Assembly: GCF_014395225.1 (NCBI RefSeq)
Contig: NZ_CP060723.1
Coordinates: forward strand, 682,001 to 746,000
From: Pedobacter roseus
Lineage (GTDB): Bacteria > Bacteroidota > Bacteroidia > Sphingobacteriales > Sphingobacteriaceae
Length of the DNA stretch: 64,000 nt
Direction: 5' to 3'
The notes under the pieces are model-generated. The model made no database searches. It was not told the DNA's origin and saw only the letters and a program-made list of their open reading frames with translations. Below are positions 38,162 through 47,238 of this stretch, one piece after another. The first letter of the stretch is position 1; the number at the start of each line of letters is the position of its first letter. The translations under genes and the position numbers were made by a program.

Positions 38162-38202
38162 AAAAGGCCGAAATTAGTAAAAATACTTTTATTCAGCCTT
38201 TT
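38162..38202 (-). terminator. Probable terminator of the META lipoprotein gene
   Basis: AAAAGGCCGAA (38162-38172) pairs with TTCAGCCTTTT (38192-38202), one G-T pair, T-rich on the minus-strand exit. Confidence 0.6.
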
Positions 38203-38219
38203 TTATGATTGTAAAGATT

Positions 38220-38618
38220 TTAGTTCGTTTTGGTAAAAATCAATAGTGTTTTATCGCCATTCAGGAGATAAAGTTTATTCTCTTTTACCTTGGCTCCATT
38301 TACCTGATTTAGTGCATGAAGGTAAGAACGTTCTGCTGCATCAGTTTCCTGACAGAACATTCGGGTACCGAAAACATTTTTAACTGTTATCTTATTATCC
38401 GCAATCTCCGCCTGGCCACCATAGCTGTTACAGAATGATTTTCCACTTATTTTTAAGCTGTCGGCAAAGTTTAGGCTTGCTTTTGCAGATGCAGGCAAAG
38501 TTAAACCCGGTAGTTCTGTTAGTTCCCATTTGGTATTATTAAAGCTTGCAGGATCTAATTTCTCTTTACACGAACTCAATAATAAGAGCAGCATTCCGCA
38601 GAAGATAAGTTGTTTCAT
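38220..38618 (-). CDS. META-domain lipoprotein
   Basis: About 132 residues from the ATG at 38618. Short lipoprotein signal with lipobox LLLSSC, then the META/HslJ-like domain: FNNTKWELTELPG, SLNFADSLKISGKSFCNSYG, and TRMFCQETDAAERSYLHALN. META proteins are envelope proteins sometimes linked to heat or drug resistance. The extra 12 codons upstream would spoil the signal peptide, which decides the start. Confidence 0.88.
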   Translation of the reverse strand: MKQLIFCGMLLLLLSSCKEKLDPASFNNTKWELTELPGLTLPASAKASLNFADSLKISGKSFCNSYGGQAEIADNKITVKNVFGTRMFCQETDAAERSYLHALNQVNGAKVKENKLYLLNGDKTLLIFTKTN

Positions 38619-38699
38619 GATAATAAGGTTTAATGATTTTGTTATTACCATCAAAAACTAAACCAATAAAACAGCAATAAACTGTTGGCTGACCGATAC

Positions 38700-38912
38700 T
38701 TAGTTTTTCTTTTTCAGAAATTCGGTTTTTAACACTAAAACGGTTCCGTTTACTTTACCTTCAATGGCTTTCGGATCGTCGGTTAAACGGATATTTTTAA
38801 CAGCGGTACCTTGTTTAATATCGCTGGCCATTCCTTTAACTTTTAAGGTTTTGATTACGGTAACCGAATCTCCTTCGTTTAAAATATTGCCGTTGCTGTC
38901 TTTAGTTTCCAT
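38700..38912 (-). CDS. PhnA-domain small protein
   Basis: 70 residues equal to the C-terminal SH3-like domain of PhnA/YjdM (KDSNGNILNEGDSVTVIKTL, GTAVKNIRLTDDPKAIEGKV). The zinc-ribbon half of PhnA is missing, as in many Bacteroidota copies. Despite the historical name, a role in phosphonate use is not supported. Function unknown. Confidence 0.88.
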   Translation of the reverse strand: METKDSNGNILNEGDSVTVIKTLKVKGMASDIKQGTAVKNIRLTDDPKAIEGKVNGTVLVLKTEFLKKKN

Positions 38913-38955
38913 GTTTTTCGATTTTTGGCGAAATTAGGATTTATAACCGGATAAT

Positions 38956-39480
38956 TTAGGCTTGTTTTTCAATCTTCATCCAATAGTGCTGTATGCCATG
39001 GTAATCAAAAGTAGCAATCTGTTTTAAACCAATTTTTTTTAGCACATGGATTGAGCCGAGGTTGCTGATATTTGCTATGCCGATAATTTCGTTAAGCTTG
39101 AGTTCATTAAAACCATAATCTCTTACGGCTATGGCTGCTTCTGTAGCATAACCCTTACCCCAAAAACGTTTGCTGAACCGGTAGCCGAGATCGTAATAAT
39201 TATTATGGTTATTGGTGAGTTCTGTAATCAATTTTAATCCAGCCCAACCCACAAAATTGCCGGTCGATTTCTCAATCACAGCCCACCTGCCGATCCCGTT
39301 TTCGATATATTGTTTCCTTATAAACTCAATATCGGCTTTGCTTTGTTCTATGGATTGAACAGGTTTATTGCCCAAAAAAAGGTGAACTTCAGGATCGCCA
39401 TCCATCTCAAACATACCTGCTGCATCTTCAGGTAACAGCTCCCGCAATATTAAACGTTCCGTTTCGGCAAAAATCTTCAT
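38956..39480 (-). CDS. GNAT-family N-acetyltransferase (RimJ-like)
   Basis: 174 residues of the Acetyltransf_3 type: TERLILRELLPEDAAGMFEM at the start, GYRFSKRFWGKGYATEAAIA as the acetyl-CoA pyrophosphate loop, and NEIIGIANISNLGSIHVLKK near the end. Members acetylate N-termini of ribosomal proteins or small molecules; the substrate here is unknown. Confidence 0.9.
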   Translation of the reverse strand: MKIFAETERLILRELLPEDAAGMFEMDGDPEVHLFLGNKPVQSIEQSKADIEFIRKQYIENGIGRWAVIEKSTGNFVGWAGLKLITELTNNHNNYYDLGYRFSKRFWGKGYATEAAIAVRDYGFNELKLNEIIGIANISNLGSIHVLKKIGLKQIATFDYHGIQHYWMKIEKQA

Positions 39481-39639
39481 ATCGTTGTGTCTTGTGTATC
39501 AAAATTAAGATAATTTGGGGAAGGATGGAAGATGTAATATGTATCATGGAATGGGTTCTGCGGTGACCTTCGAAATCAGCGGGAGACCATTAGGTTTTTG
39601 TTTCCGCAGATTTAAGGAGACTTGCACAGATGGTAAAGG

Positions 39640-39720
39640 ATGGAAGAGGAAAAATGTATGATGGATGATGGAATTCTAACTATTTAGCCGAAGTGCCTAT
39701 TCTTTGTGATCTGTGGCAGA
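39640..39720. repeat. Direct repeat flanking the DUF4199/LuxR pair, left copy
   Basis: GGATGATGGA, then GTGCCTATTCTTTGTGATCT and GTGG are shared in order with 40955-41034. A third, shorter relative (GGATGGAAGATGTAATATGT) is at 39524. Confidence 0.5.
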
Positions 39721-39731
39721 GAATCATTTAA

Positions 39732-40274
39732 TTAAACTGCCTTTGTAACTATTGGTGTGTCTGGCTTTCTTTTTAAGATCAGCGCGGCCACGAATGAAAT
39801 CAAAATACCTACGGGTAAAATTTCCATATAAGTAAATAAAATCACCATTACTGGATTTTTATATAACTCCTTACCTGAAGCCAATTCTTTAGCCTTTTTA
39901 GCAAGTTCTGTTGCAGATGCTCCACTTTCTTTGGCTTCTCTTATTGCCTGAGCAACATACCTGTCCATAAAATCAGGAATAAAGACATAAAAATCGATCA
40001 GCCATACCACAACATATATACTTGATGCAATCAAACTGATCAATAGCCCGATTTTTAGCGCTTTACCAAAGGTAATTGATCCATCGTTGTACTTATCACG
40101 GTAATTTTTAATTCCTACAAAAATGAAAGAGAAAGCTAAGACCATGGAAGCATAACCGATAAGCATGCTGTGTTCAAGGTTCGGGTCGTTATAACATCTC
40201 GATATTGAAATTATCATTAATACCGATACGATTAAACCGGCAATTAGTCCAAATACAATTACATTCTTTTTCAT
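39732..40274 (-). CDS. DUF4199-family membrane protein
   Basis: About 180 residues from the ATG at 40274. Four membrane helices in the DUF4199 pattern: a first helix VIVFGLIAGLIVSVLMII, then MVLAFSFIFVGIKNYRDKYN with the GSITFGKALKIGLLISLIAS motif, and a last helix EILPVGILISFVAALIL. The middle loop is charged (KAKELASGKELYKNP). Function unknown. In Sphingobacteriaceae such genes often neighbour small regulators, as here. Confidence 0.85.
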   Translation of the reverse strand: MKKNVIVFGLIAGLIVSVLMIISISRCYNDPNLEHSMLIGYASMVLAFSFIFVGIKNYRDKYNDGSITFGKALKIGLLISLIASSIYVVVWLIDFYVFIPDFMDRYVAQAIREAKESGASATELAKKAKELASGKELYKNPVMVILFTYMEILPVGILISFVAALILKRKPDTPIVTKAV

Positions 40275-40390
40275 GTCTGATTTTTTTATTGGTTTAGACC
40301 ACAAAATTGCTTGGATTAATTTTTTTCACCTTCATACTTTAGGGTGAATTTCTGAAAACCGGCTTTTTTAATACTAAAGTACCAATATAA

Positions 40391-40864
40391 TCAAGCAATT
40401 AGGCTAAGTTTTTTGGCAGCTTCTATAGCCTGTGTTCGGCGTTTCACTTCTAATTTTTCGAAAAGCCTGGCATTATGCGTTTTGATAGTGTTCAATGAAA
40501 CAAACAAGCGCTCTGCTATCTCCTGATTGCTCAATCCTTCCGATATCAATTGTAAAACTTCCAGTTCTCTTTTGCTGATATTTAGCCTGGTTAGTGCTGA
40601 TTCGTTAAGAATGAACTTTTCAGGCTGCTCAATAAAAACCTGTTTCTCGATCAGTATGGTTTTGGGTTTGGTTAATTTTAAGGCCAGCCAAGTGCCTAAA
40701 GCAGTAAAAATTATAGCGATTGAACCTGCATAAATTTCGAAGGCATGATTGATGATAAGAAAACGGAGCTCTAACCACTTCAATAAAAAAAGTAATACCG
40801 CAAGGAACACCCCATATAAGATTATACTTTTATTTTTAGTAAGAAAGTTTGTTGAGCCCGGCAT
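40391..40864 (-). CDS. Membrane-anchored LuxR-type HTH regulator
   Basis: 157 residues. Two N-terminal membrane helices (about 12-30 and 37-60), a short linker, and a C-terminal LuxR HTH: LNISKRELEVLQLISEGLSN, QEIAERLFVSLNTIKTHNAR, LFEKLEV. No receiver domain. It is upstream of, and on the same strand as, the DUF4199 gene with a 116-base gap. It may control that gene. The ligand or signal is unknown. Confidence 0.88.
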   Translation of the reverse strand: MPGSTNFLTKNKSIILYGVFLAVLLFLLKWLELRFLIINHAFEIYAGSIAIIFTALGTWLALKLTKPKTILIEKQVFIEQPEKFILNESALTRLNISKRELEVLQLISEGLSNQEIAERLFVSLNTIKTHNARLFEKLEVKRRTQAIEAAKKLSLIA

Positions 40865-40954
40865 TGGATGATCGTTTAATCAAAAATAGGAAATTTAGTT
40901 TTAAGTCGGGAGGGTGAAAGTGCAACGGTTAGGTTAATGAAGGAAGAGTGTAAG

Positions 40955-41034
40955 ATGGAAAATGTAAGACGGATGATGGATTTTACATTTAACTCTGTGT
41001 CTTCTGTGCCTTTTCTTTGTGATCTCTGTGGTAA
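40955..41034. repeat. Direct repeat flanking the DUF4199/LuxR pair, right copy
   Basis: GGATGATGGA then CTGTGCCTTTTCTTTGTGAT and CTCTGTGG. See 39640-39720. The rest of the 40865-41200 gap shows only AT-rich sequence and no gene. Confidence 0.5.
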
Positions 41035-41200
41035 AAAAATGAGGGATTACAATGAGTACTATTATCTACATCGTGGTTAAAAAACACGTCCAATAACCCG
41101 CAAATTAATTTTTTGAACGAAAGCCGTAATTTTCTGGTGACTTTAATCACAGAAAAGCGATAAAGATTATAAATTAGCAAAAAAATAAATAGCTGTACCT

Positions 41201-41992
41201 ATGAAAATTACGCTTTATGCACTCTTTCTTTCCGTTGTTTTATTTGGCTGCGGAGGCAATTCAGAAAAAACTTTTAAAGCACGCGCATTTTCGGCGAGTG
41301 ATGATTTTAACGTATTTCCAAAATCAACAAAAGACATATTAACCATCGTAAAAACCGATTCAGGGAAAATAGCCGCTGCTGATCGTTTCGCCATTAATAC
41401 CAGAGATACCACCATTACCATTGATGATGCGCCTAATGCTGAAACAAAGAAATTTAAGGTTGCTTCTTTCATCAATACACAAAAAACAGCAGTTTTAGTT
41501 CAGAGTGACAATGGAAAAGATAAAATGAGCCCTTTTTATATTATTTATGTAAACGGCGGTAAAACGGAAGTGGTGAGTTTGAACAAGCCATCAAAAGGGC
41601 CTGAGGATCAAAAATATACCAATGGTTTAGAAGAATTAACCAGAAGTAATCTGTTGGTCAACAACGATTTCTTTATCACCACAATTAACTCAAGGGTATA
41701 TCCCATCAAACGTCAAAAAGAAGATGAGCGCATCCAGGGAAAATTCTTTATGTACTCGAGCGATAAAACCACATTGGCATTTTTAACGGCTAATGCTTTA
41801 TACCAGGTAAATACCAAAACCGGTGAAACCTTTAACCTGCCTTTGCCTGCATCATTAACCAGTCAGCCTGAAACCCTTGTAGGAAATATTCAAAGAGATT
41901 ATACCTGGGTGCCAAATGAGCATGGAACATCTTTTTTAAAGAAAAATGCTGATGACGACCGCATCGTTGACATTAAAGAATTTAAACACTAA
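41201..41992 (+). CDS. Lipoprotein of unknown function
   Basis: 263 residues with lipobox VVLFGC followed by GGNSEKTF, so an outer-membrane or inner-membrane lipoprotein. The body is beta-rich with short repeats of the KTAVLVQSDNGKDKM kind, and its C-terminal half contains SDKTTLAFLTANALYQVNTK, reminiscent of a propeller blade. I recognise no family. It stands alone. Confidence 0.7.
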   Translation: MKITLYALFLSVVLFGCGGNSEKTFKARAFSASDDFNVFPKSTKDILTIVKTDSGKIAAADRFAINTRDTTITIDDAPNAETKKFKVASFINTQKTAVLVQSDNGKDKMSPFYIIYVNGGKTEVVSLNKPSKGPEDQKYTNGLEELTRSNLLVNNDFFITTINSRVYPIKRQKEDERIQGKFFMYSSDKTTLAFLTANALYQVNTKTGETFNLPLPASLTSQPETLVGNIQRDYTWVPNEHGTSFLKKNADDDRIVDIKEFKH

Positions 41993-42066
41993 GTATTTAA
42001 ACGTGAAGACCCGTGGTAGGTATCCTTACGAACCACTCCACATCATTTAATTTTAATCAGCCAGGA

Positions 42067-42699
42067 TTAAACCACCATTGTTCTAAAGGTGAGGTTTATT
42101 CTTGGCTGATTTACTTTTTTAGTAGGAGGCAGGCGGTGCAGCCAGTTCGTTTGCGTTTCATCTTTCATCACCAGCAAGCTGCCGTGCTCTAAAAATAAAG
42201 TAACCGTTTCTTTGCTCTGCTTGTGTTTGAAGAGAAATCTCCTTTCGGCGCCAAAACTTAAAGATGCAATGGCCGAATCTTTCGCCAGAGCTTTTTCATC
42301 ATCACTGTGGTAAGCCATGCCTTCATCTCCGTTATGATATAAATTTAGTAAACAAGAGTTGTACGTTACGCCCGTTTGTTCTTCCGAAATTCTTTTAAGT
42401 TCAATCAGTTCTCTTGTCCATGGTAAAGCTGTTTTAGATTTATTAGAATAGGTGTAAGAATAGGATTCATCCCCATACCAGGCCACTTTTCTTTTGGTGA
42501 TAATGTGTTTGCCCATAATAAAAGCTTCATCATTTTTCCACTCAACGGTATTCATCAATACATCGAAATAGTGATCTGCTTCTTGTTGTGAAAATAATTT
42601 TGCGAAATAATTTACCGTTCCATCATACGGAAGCAGGTTTTGGTCGGTATTTATTGCTGTATTAAATAAATCTAATGTTTGTATGTTGTTTTTAGCCAT
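42067..42699 (-). CDS. alkB: AlkB-type 2-oxoglutarate/Fe(II) dioxygenase
   Basis: 210 residues. Oxidatively removes methyl groups from alkylated bases. The iron site is His131-Ser-Asp133 (GMAYHSDDEKAL) with His188 (NWLHRLP). The oxoglutarate-binding arginines are Arg200 and Arg206 (PRINLTFR). The nucleotide-recognition lid is present upstream (KVAWYGDESYSYTYS). It starts two bases after the stop of the Ada-like gene, so the pair forms an alkylation-repair operon. Confidence 0.94.
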   Translation of the reverse strand: MAKNNIQTLDLFNTAINTDQNLLPYDGTVNYFAKLFSQQEADHYFDVLMNTVEWKNDEAFIMGKHIITKRKVAWYGDESYSYTYSNKSKTALPWTRELIELKRISEEQTGVTYNSCLLNLYHNGDEGMAYHSDDEKALAKDSAIASLSFGAERRFLFKHKQSKETVTLFLEHGSLLVMKDETQTNWLHRLPPTKKVNQPRINLTFRTMVV

Positions 42700-42701
42700 T
42701 T

Positions 42702-43544
42702 TTATCCTTGATTAATTTTTGCCGCTTCCCATCCAATTATTGCTGTTTTTCTGTTCACCCCCCAATGGTACCCACCTAAAGCCCCACTGGTTTGAATTAC
42801 CCTATGACAAGGAATTAAAAAAGCTACCGGATTATCGCCAATGGCTGTGCCAACCGCTCTCGATGCATTAGGATTTTGAAGTTGTTTAGCAATGCTACCA
42901 TAAGTGCTTAGTTTACCCATCGGGATTTTGAGCAGGGCTTCCCATACTTTTAACTGAAAATCTGTGCCTTTCAGATGCAGTTTAATCTGGTGTAATTTGC
43001 TCCAATCGTGATTAAAGATGTATAATGCATTTTGTTGCTCTTTGTCTAGTATCAGTTGGTATTTAGCAGCCGGAAACTGACGTTGAAGATTGTTGAAAGC
43101 AAGCTTTTCATCATCATAAAAAGCAATGTGGCATATCCCTTTCGGAGTACTGGCTACAATAATATTTCCAAACGGACTTTCCGCAAAACTGTAATTGATA
43201 TGGAGGTTTTCGCCGCCATTTTTATATTCCCCAGGCGTCATACCTTCAATATTTACAAAGAGATCATGCAACCTGCCCGTGCCTGATAAGCCTGTTTCTA
43301 AGGCCGTATCAAATAAACTGTGATTTTCCTTCAGCATTTCTTTAGCATAACCAATGCTGATGTACTGTAAAAAACGTTTCGGCGTGGTACCAGCCCATTC
43401 GCTAAACAACCTTTGAAAATGAAAAGGACTTAAATTTACTTTTTCTGCAATTTCTTCCAAACCAGGCTGCGCTTTAAAATTAGCTTTAATATAACTAATC
43501 GCTTCAGCTATCCTGTTAAAATTGATTTCTTCTTGTGCTTTCAT
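42702..43544 (-). CDS. ada: AraC-HTH / O6-methylguanine-DNA methyltransferase fusion (Ada-like)
   Basis: 280 residues. The N-terminal AraC HTH (about 10-108) includes LEEIAEKVNLSPFHFQRLFS and EWAGTTPKRFLQYISIGYAK. The methyltransferase part follows, with active site IPCHRVIQ (Cys246) and GGYHWGVNRK. The zinc-binding N-terminal domain of E. coli Ada, which senses phosphotriesters, is absent, so induction must work through the C-terminal Cys or not at all. Operon with alkB downstream. Confidence 0.93.
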   Translation of the reverse strand: MKAQEEINFNRIAEAISYIKANFKAQPGLEEIAEKVNLSPFHFQRLFSEWAGTTPKRFLQYISIGYAKEMLKENHSLFDTALETGLSGTGRLHDLFVNIEGMTPGEYKNGGENLHINYSFAESPFGNIIVASTPKGICHIAFYDDEKLAFNNLQRQFPAAKYQLILDKEQQNALYIFNHDWSKLHQIKLHLKGTDFQLKVWEALLKIPMGKLSTYGSIAKQLQNPNASRAVGTAIGDNPVAFLIPCHRVIQTSGALGGYHWGVNRKTAIIGWEAAKINQG

Positions 43545-43713
43545 GGTATTGAATAATTTATATCCAAAAGTAGTATGGAAAGAAAAGGTAAGCTACCCGA
43601 AACTTGCTCAGTTTAATTTAGCCAAAACATTCAAAAACATAATTGATTAGCATCTTTTATCATTAAGCAGTTAAGATCATTAAAGAATTTTGCGAGATGT
43701 CAGTCTTGTCGAA

Positions 43714-44052
43714 CTATATTTCTTCAATAATCGATTGCCCTTCCGATTGATCTCCTGAAGTCCATCTCCATGTTTCATGAAGCCTGATTTTACCATTTGC
43801 CAATTGTTCTGGCTTCGAGTTACAAATTCCGGTCATAAGTTCGCCTTTGTCGTTTACCTGCTGGTAACGCATATCGATATGGCCATTTTCATCAACTATT
43901 CCGATTAAATTCCCACAGACAATCTTACCTCCGGCATATTCAGAAGTCAGGATATTTCCGGTTTGTTTATATTTAAAGATAGTTTCACCAGAAGTCTCTC
44001 CATTTTCGGTATTACTAACCGGCCTGAAGCACTTGTTATCGTAGTTTATCAT
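43714..44052 (-). CDS. Small conserved protein (often misnamed N-acetylglutamate synthase)
   Basis: About 112 residues from the ATG at 44052. All-beta, with recurring strands (GNILTSEYAGGKIVCGNLIG, NGHIDMRYQQVNDKGELMTG, IRLHETWRWTSGDQSEGQSI). Similar Bacteroidota proteins carry the database name N-acetylglutamate synthase, without a GNAT fold to support it. Function unknown. Starts 47 bases after the stop of the zinc-ribbon gene. Confidence 0.72.
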   Translation of the reverse strand: MINYDNKCFRPVSNTENGETSGETIFKYKQTGNILTSEYAGGKIVCGNLIGIVDENGHIDMRYQQVNDKGELMTGICNSKPEQLANGKIRLHETWRWTSGDQSEGQSIIEEI

Positions 44053-44098
44053 AATTGATAAAACTAAACATCTCGTCAGGAATAAAAAAATCAAAACG

Positions 44099-44464
44099 TT
44101 ATGCGAGCCATAGATTTTCTTCTCTTTTCACTATCAATATTTTTTCATCCTTTAAAGCCAGGTAACCATACTCATAGCAGAAAATATAACAATTTCCATT
44201 TTGAGTTTCGTAATAGTAAGTATGGTAATCAAAATTAAAACCTGCTGATAACAGCTTTTTACGGCTGATCTTTGCTTTACCATTCGGGTTAAATTGTGCG
44301 AGGATGGTACGGTTCTTTTTTAAAATACTGTTAATCCGCCTAAGCACCAGATTATCCTCGGTTTTTAAGTGGTTGTTATAATTGTTGCGACAAGAATCGT
44401 CGCAGAATTTTTTGTCGGTTCTACCTTTAATTGGGGTTCCGCAATCTAAACATAAGCGTTCCAT
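44099..44464 (-). CDS. Zinc-ribbon protein of unknown function
   Basis: 121 residues. N-terminal zinc finger: CLDCGTPIKG then KKFCDDSCRNNYNN (CxxC...CxxxC). A basic helical middle and a beta-rich end rich in Tyr follow (NFDYHTYYYETQNGNCYIFC). The finger resembles DUF2116-type ribbons. Nucleic-acid binding is possible but unproven. Confidence 0.75.
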   Translation of the reverse strand: MERLCLDCGTPIKGRTDKKFCDDSCRNNYNNHLKTEDNLVLRRINSILKKNRTILAQFNPNGKAKISRKKLLSAGFNFDYHTYYYETQNGNCYIFCYEYGYLALKDEKILIVKREENLWLA

Positions 44465-44580
44465 AATAATATATTTTTTTTTATTATGGGATGATGATCT
44501 AAAAATATAAAATAAAATGATTGAAAGAAAAAAATATAAACCTCATCTGAAGTCCGAAATGCACATTATCCGTGTATAAA

Positions 44581-44592
44581 CGTTTATAAACG
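44581..44592. promoter_or_regulatory. Palindrome in the zinc-ribbon/ssb divergent region
   Basis: CGTTTATAAACG is a perfect 12-bp palindrome, flanked by further TATAAACG/TATAAGCG elements. No regulator can be named. Confidence 0.35.
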
Positions 44593-44705
44593 ACTATAAG
44601 CGCTTACCATCCGACTAATTTTTCATGTTGTTTGCAATTTTGTTCAGTCGGTTGTCGTGGTGGCAACTGTTCTTTAAATATTTAGAAACTTAATTTTTAG
44701 AAATC

Positions 44706-45053
44706 ATGGAAAGTGCCATTAACAAAGTAGTATTGAGTGGGTTTGCAGGAGCAGATGCAGAAGTGAAAACAGTTATGAATCAAAAATTAGCGAAGGTTAA
44801 CCTGGCTGTAAATGAATCTTATAAAAACTCTTCTGGTGAGGAAATCAAAAAGGTACAATGGTTTAATTTAACTTTTTGGAATGCGAAAGCGGACATTGCT
44901 GAAGCGCAGATCAAAAAGGGTACTGGCTTGACAATAGAAGGAAGATTGCAGACCAACACTTATGATGCGAAGGATGGAACAAAGCGTTACAGTTTTGATA
45001 TTATTGTAAGCGAGGTGACCATAAGGGAGAATGAGAAACAGAACGCCGTTTAA
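44706..45053 (+). CDS. ssb: Single-stranded DNA-binding protein
   Basis: 115 residues with the OB fold of bacterial SSB: NKVVLSGFAGADAEVKT, KLAKVNLAVNESYKN, VQWFNLTFWNAKADIAE, and GLTIEGRLQTNTYDAKDGTK. It is shorter than a housekeeping SSB and lacks the acidic C-terminal tip that recruits partner proteins. It is therefore probably an accessory paralogue. Confidence 0.9.
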   Translation: MESAINKVVLSGFAGADAEVKTVMNQKLAKVNLAVNESYKNSSGEEIKKVQWFNLTFWNAKADIAEAQIKKGTGLTIEGRLQTNTYDAKDGTKRYSFDIIVSEVTIRENEKQNAV

Positions 45054-45106
45054 GTAATGCTCTACCGCATCCTGTAAAGTTCTGGTTTACAGGTGCGGCT
45101 TATACA

Positions 45107-47157
45107 TTATAATTTTACAGAAAGTCCGGTATAGAAATTGATTCCCGCGGCGGGGTTAAAATACCTTCCATTTGCCGCGTTTAAGTCATTACCCAAACTG
45201 TAATTTACATTAAGCACGTTATTTACTCCTGCAAACAAATCTAAATGGGTTTTATTGATTCTTAAATTTCTGATGCCCAGTTTGCTTTCAACAAGGTGAT
45301 ACCTTTTCGCAAAAACAGTATTTGCATCGTTTAAGGGGATCGAAGAAGTATAGTTATGCTGTACAAATAGGTAAAATGCTTTAGGAAAGTTAAACTCTAA
45401 ACTATTGACCAGGATACTCTCCGGAACGCCGGTAAGTTTATTGCCGCTAAAAGCAGTTGTGCCGCTTACGAAATCTTCAAATCTAAAATGGCTAAAAGTA
45501 TAATTACTTCTCCATTGTAAACCTGTTAAAAAGGAGGCATCATTTCTGACAATCCATAAGGTTGTTTCCAGTTCGATGCCCTGCTGTTTTGTTCCACCCG
45601 CATTGATAAAATATTCGGCATCATTTTGATTTAACCTTCTCACAATGGCATCCTTTAAATGGTAACTGAATATATTTGCGTTGGCATAAAGGCGGTTGTT
45701 TTTGGTTTTATAACGCAGACCTAGTTCATAATTCCAGCCGAGTTCTGCCTGCAGGTTATTATTGATGTTGTTATCAGATGACCTTACTTCGGCAATGGTT
45801 GGTGGCGAATAACCCTTACTTACCGAAGCCCTTGCCGAAAAATCAGAAGTGATGAGGTAAGATATTGCAGCCTTTGGCATAAACTGGGTATCAAATTTTC
45901 TTTGTTTTGAGGCAATAACGACTGGGAAATAACTTTCATAATCGTATCTGTAAAAATTTAAACTCGAAGCAAGTTCGATCAGGAATTTATTGCTGATATC
46001 GAAATTTAACCTCAAATAGGCAAAATCCTGACTAGCTTTTAAACGGTCTGAAGCTTGCATTGCGGTAGCCTCGCCACCGTTATTATTGAAATTTTTTATC
46101 TGGCTTTTGGTGGCTGAACTCTCTAACCCGATTTGAGCGTTAAATTTAAAATCTTCTTTTGCCCGTGTATAATCCAAAAATGTCCTTAAACCCAATGTGC
46201 TTTCATAACGTTTTTCATAATTGGTAATGAATGGATTTTTGAAATCAGTATAGGCGGTAAATAAAGCTATAACATGTTTTAAATTCGGATTGATCTGATA
46301 AGAATTGGATACCCCCCCAAAAATGGTTTTATTATAAATAGCAGCCTGCTGTGAAATAGCCCCAGGTATAGTTGGAGTAGCCGGACGTGCCAGTTTAGGA
46401 TCCTGTTCCAATTGACTAGCGGTTAATCCTCCCGGTGTGTTATAACCTAAATCGCTATAAAATGCAAAAGCTTTTAAACTGCCTCTATTATTGTAATTCC
46501 ATTGCTGAAAAGTCTGAAAATATTTTCTGTCCATCGCACTGTTCTGGCGATAACCATCGCTTTTTTGATAACCTTCGCTAAAACTGAAACTATAATTTTT
46601 AAACTGGTGTTTAATGGCTGCCGTTTGATGAAAGAGGCCATAAGAACCTGTAATAGCAGAAACATTGATTTCATTATTGCCTAAAGCTGGAGGATTGATC
46701 AAAAGGGCGCCACCTGTATTTGCCCGAATATACTGGCTTCCGGCCCTTTGTAAATCTCCATCGTACCAACGGCAGCCACATCCAACGCATTTAAATAGGT
46801 ATTGCCCCCTGCATCGGTTAAAGGGAAATCATCAACATAAATTTTAATATTTCTGATGCCGAATGGTGAACGTAATAAACTTCCACGAAGGGATAAACGG
46901 TAACTGCCCGGAGAGCGTTCTTCCATTCTGACTCCCGGAGTGGCGTTTAGTGTGCTGACCAAAGAACTGCTTTGCTGATTACGGATCAAATTGCTATCAA
47001 TTAAGCTCACTGCCGATACCGATCTTAACAAAGGCTGGCGGTTATAATAACCTTTTACGGTCACATCTTCCAGTTTTTTGGTTGAATCGGGTTTAACCGT
47101 TTGGGCTAATGCTGTAAATGCGGATAAAGTATAGAGTAGGGTAAATTTTAATTTCAA
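45107..47157 (-). pseudogene. TonB-dependent receptor, interrupted by a one-base deletion
   Basis: About 680 residues when joined. Signal peptide ends TALAQ. The plug domain includes LEDVTVKGYYNRQPLLRSVS, ATPGVRMEERSPGSYRLSLR, and EIYKGPEASI; then the barrel. At 46723-46725 the minus strand reads GGG where GGGG is needed. As written, IFG runs on to QIQVAPF and stops, while the expected GANTGGALLINPPALGNN lies in the next frame. The start is uncertain. The GTG at 47184 lies in a long hairpin, so I prefer the TTG at 47157, which gives a compact signal peptide (MKLKFTLLYTLSAFTALAQ). Downstream of the sugar-dehydrogenase lipoprotein gene. Substrate unknown. Confidence 0.85.
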
Positions 47158-47178
47158 GGGAACACGGATTGATGTTTT

Positions 47179-47228
47179 AACCACAGATTGGCAGATAAAT
47201 TTACCGTATATTCTGCTAATCTGTGGTT
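47179..47228. repeat. Long inverted repeat before the TonB receptor
   Basis: AACCACAGATT and GCAGA (47179-47195) pair with TCTGC and AATCTGTGGTT (47212-47228): 17 bp with one G-T pair. It fills the gap between two same-strand genes and may be a terminator or an mRNA-processing site. Confidence 0.65.
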
Positions 47229-47238
47229 AATTGATAAA

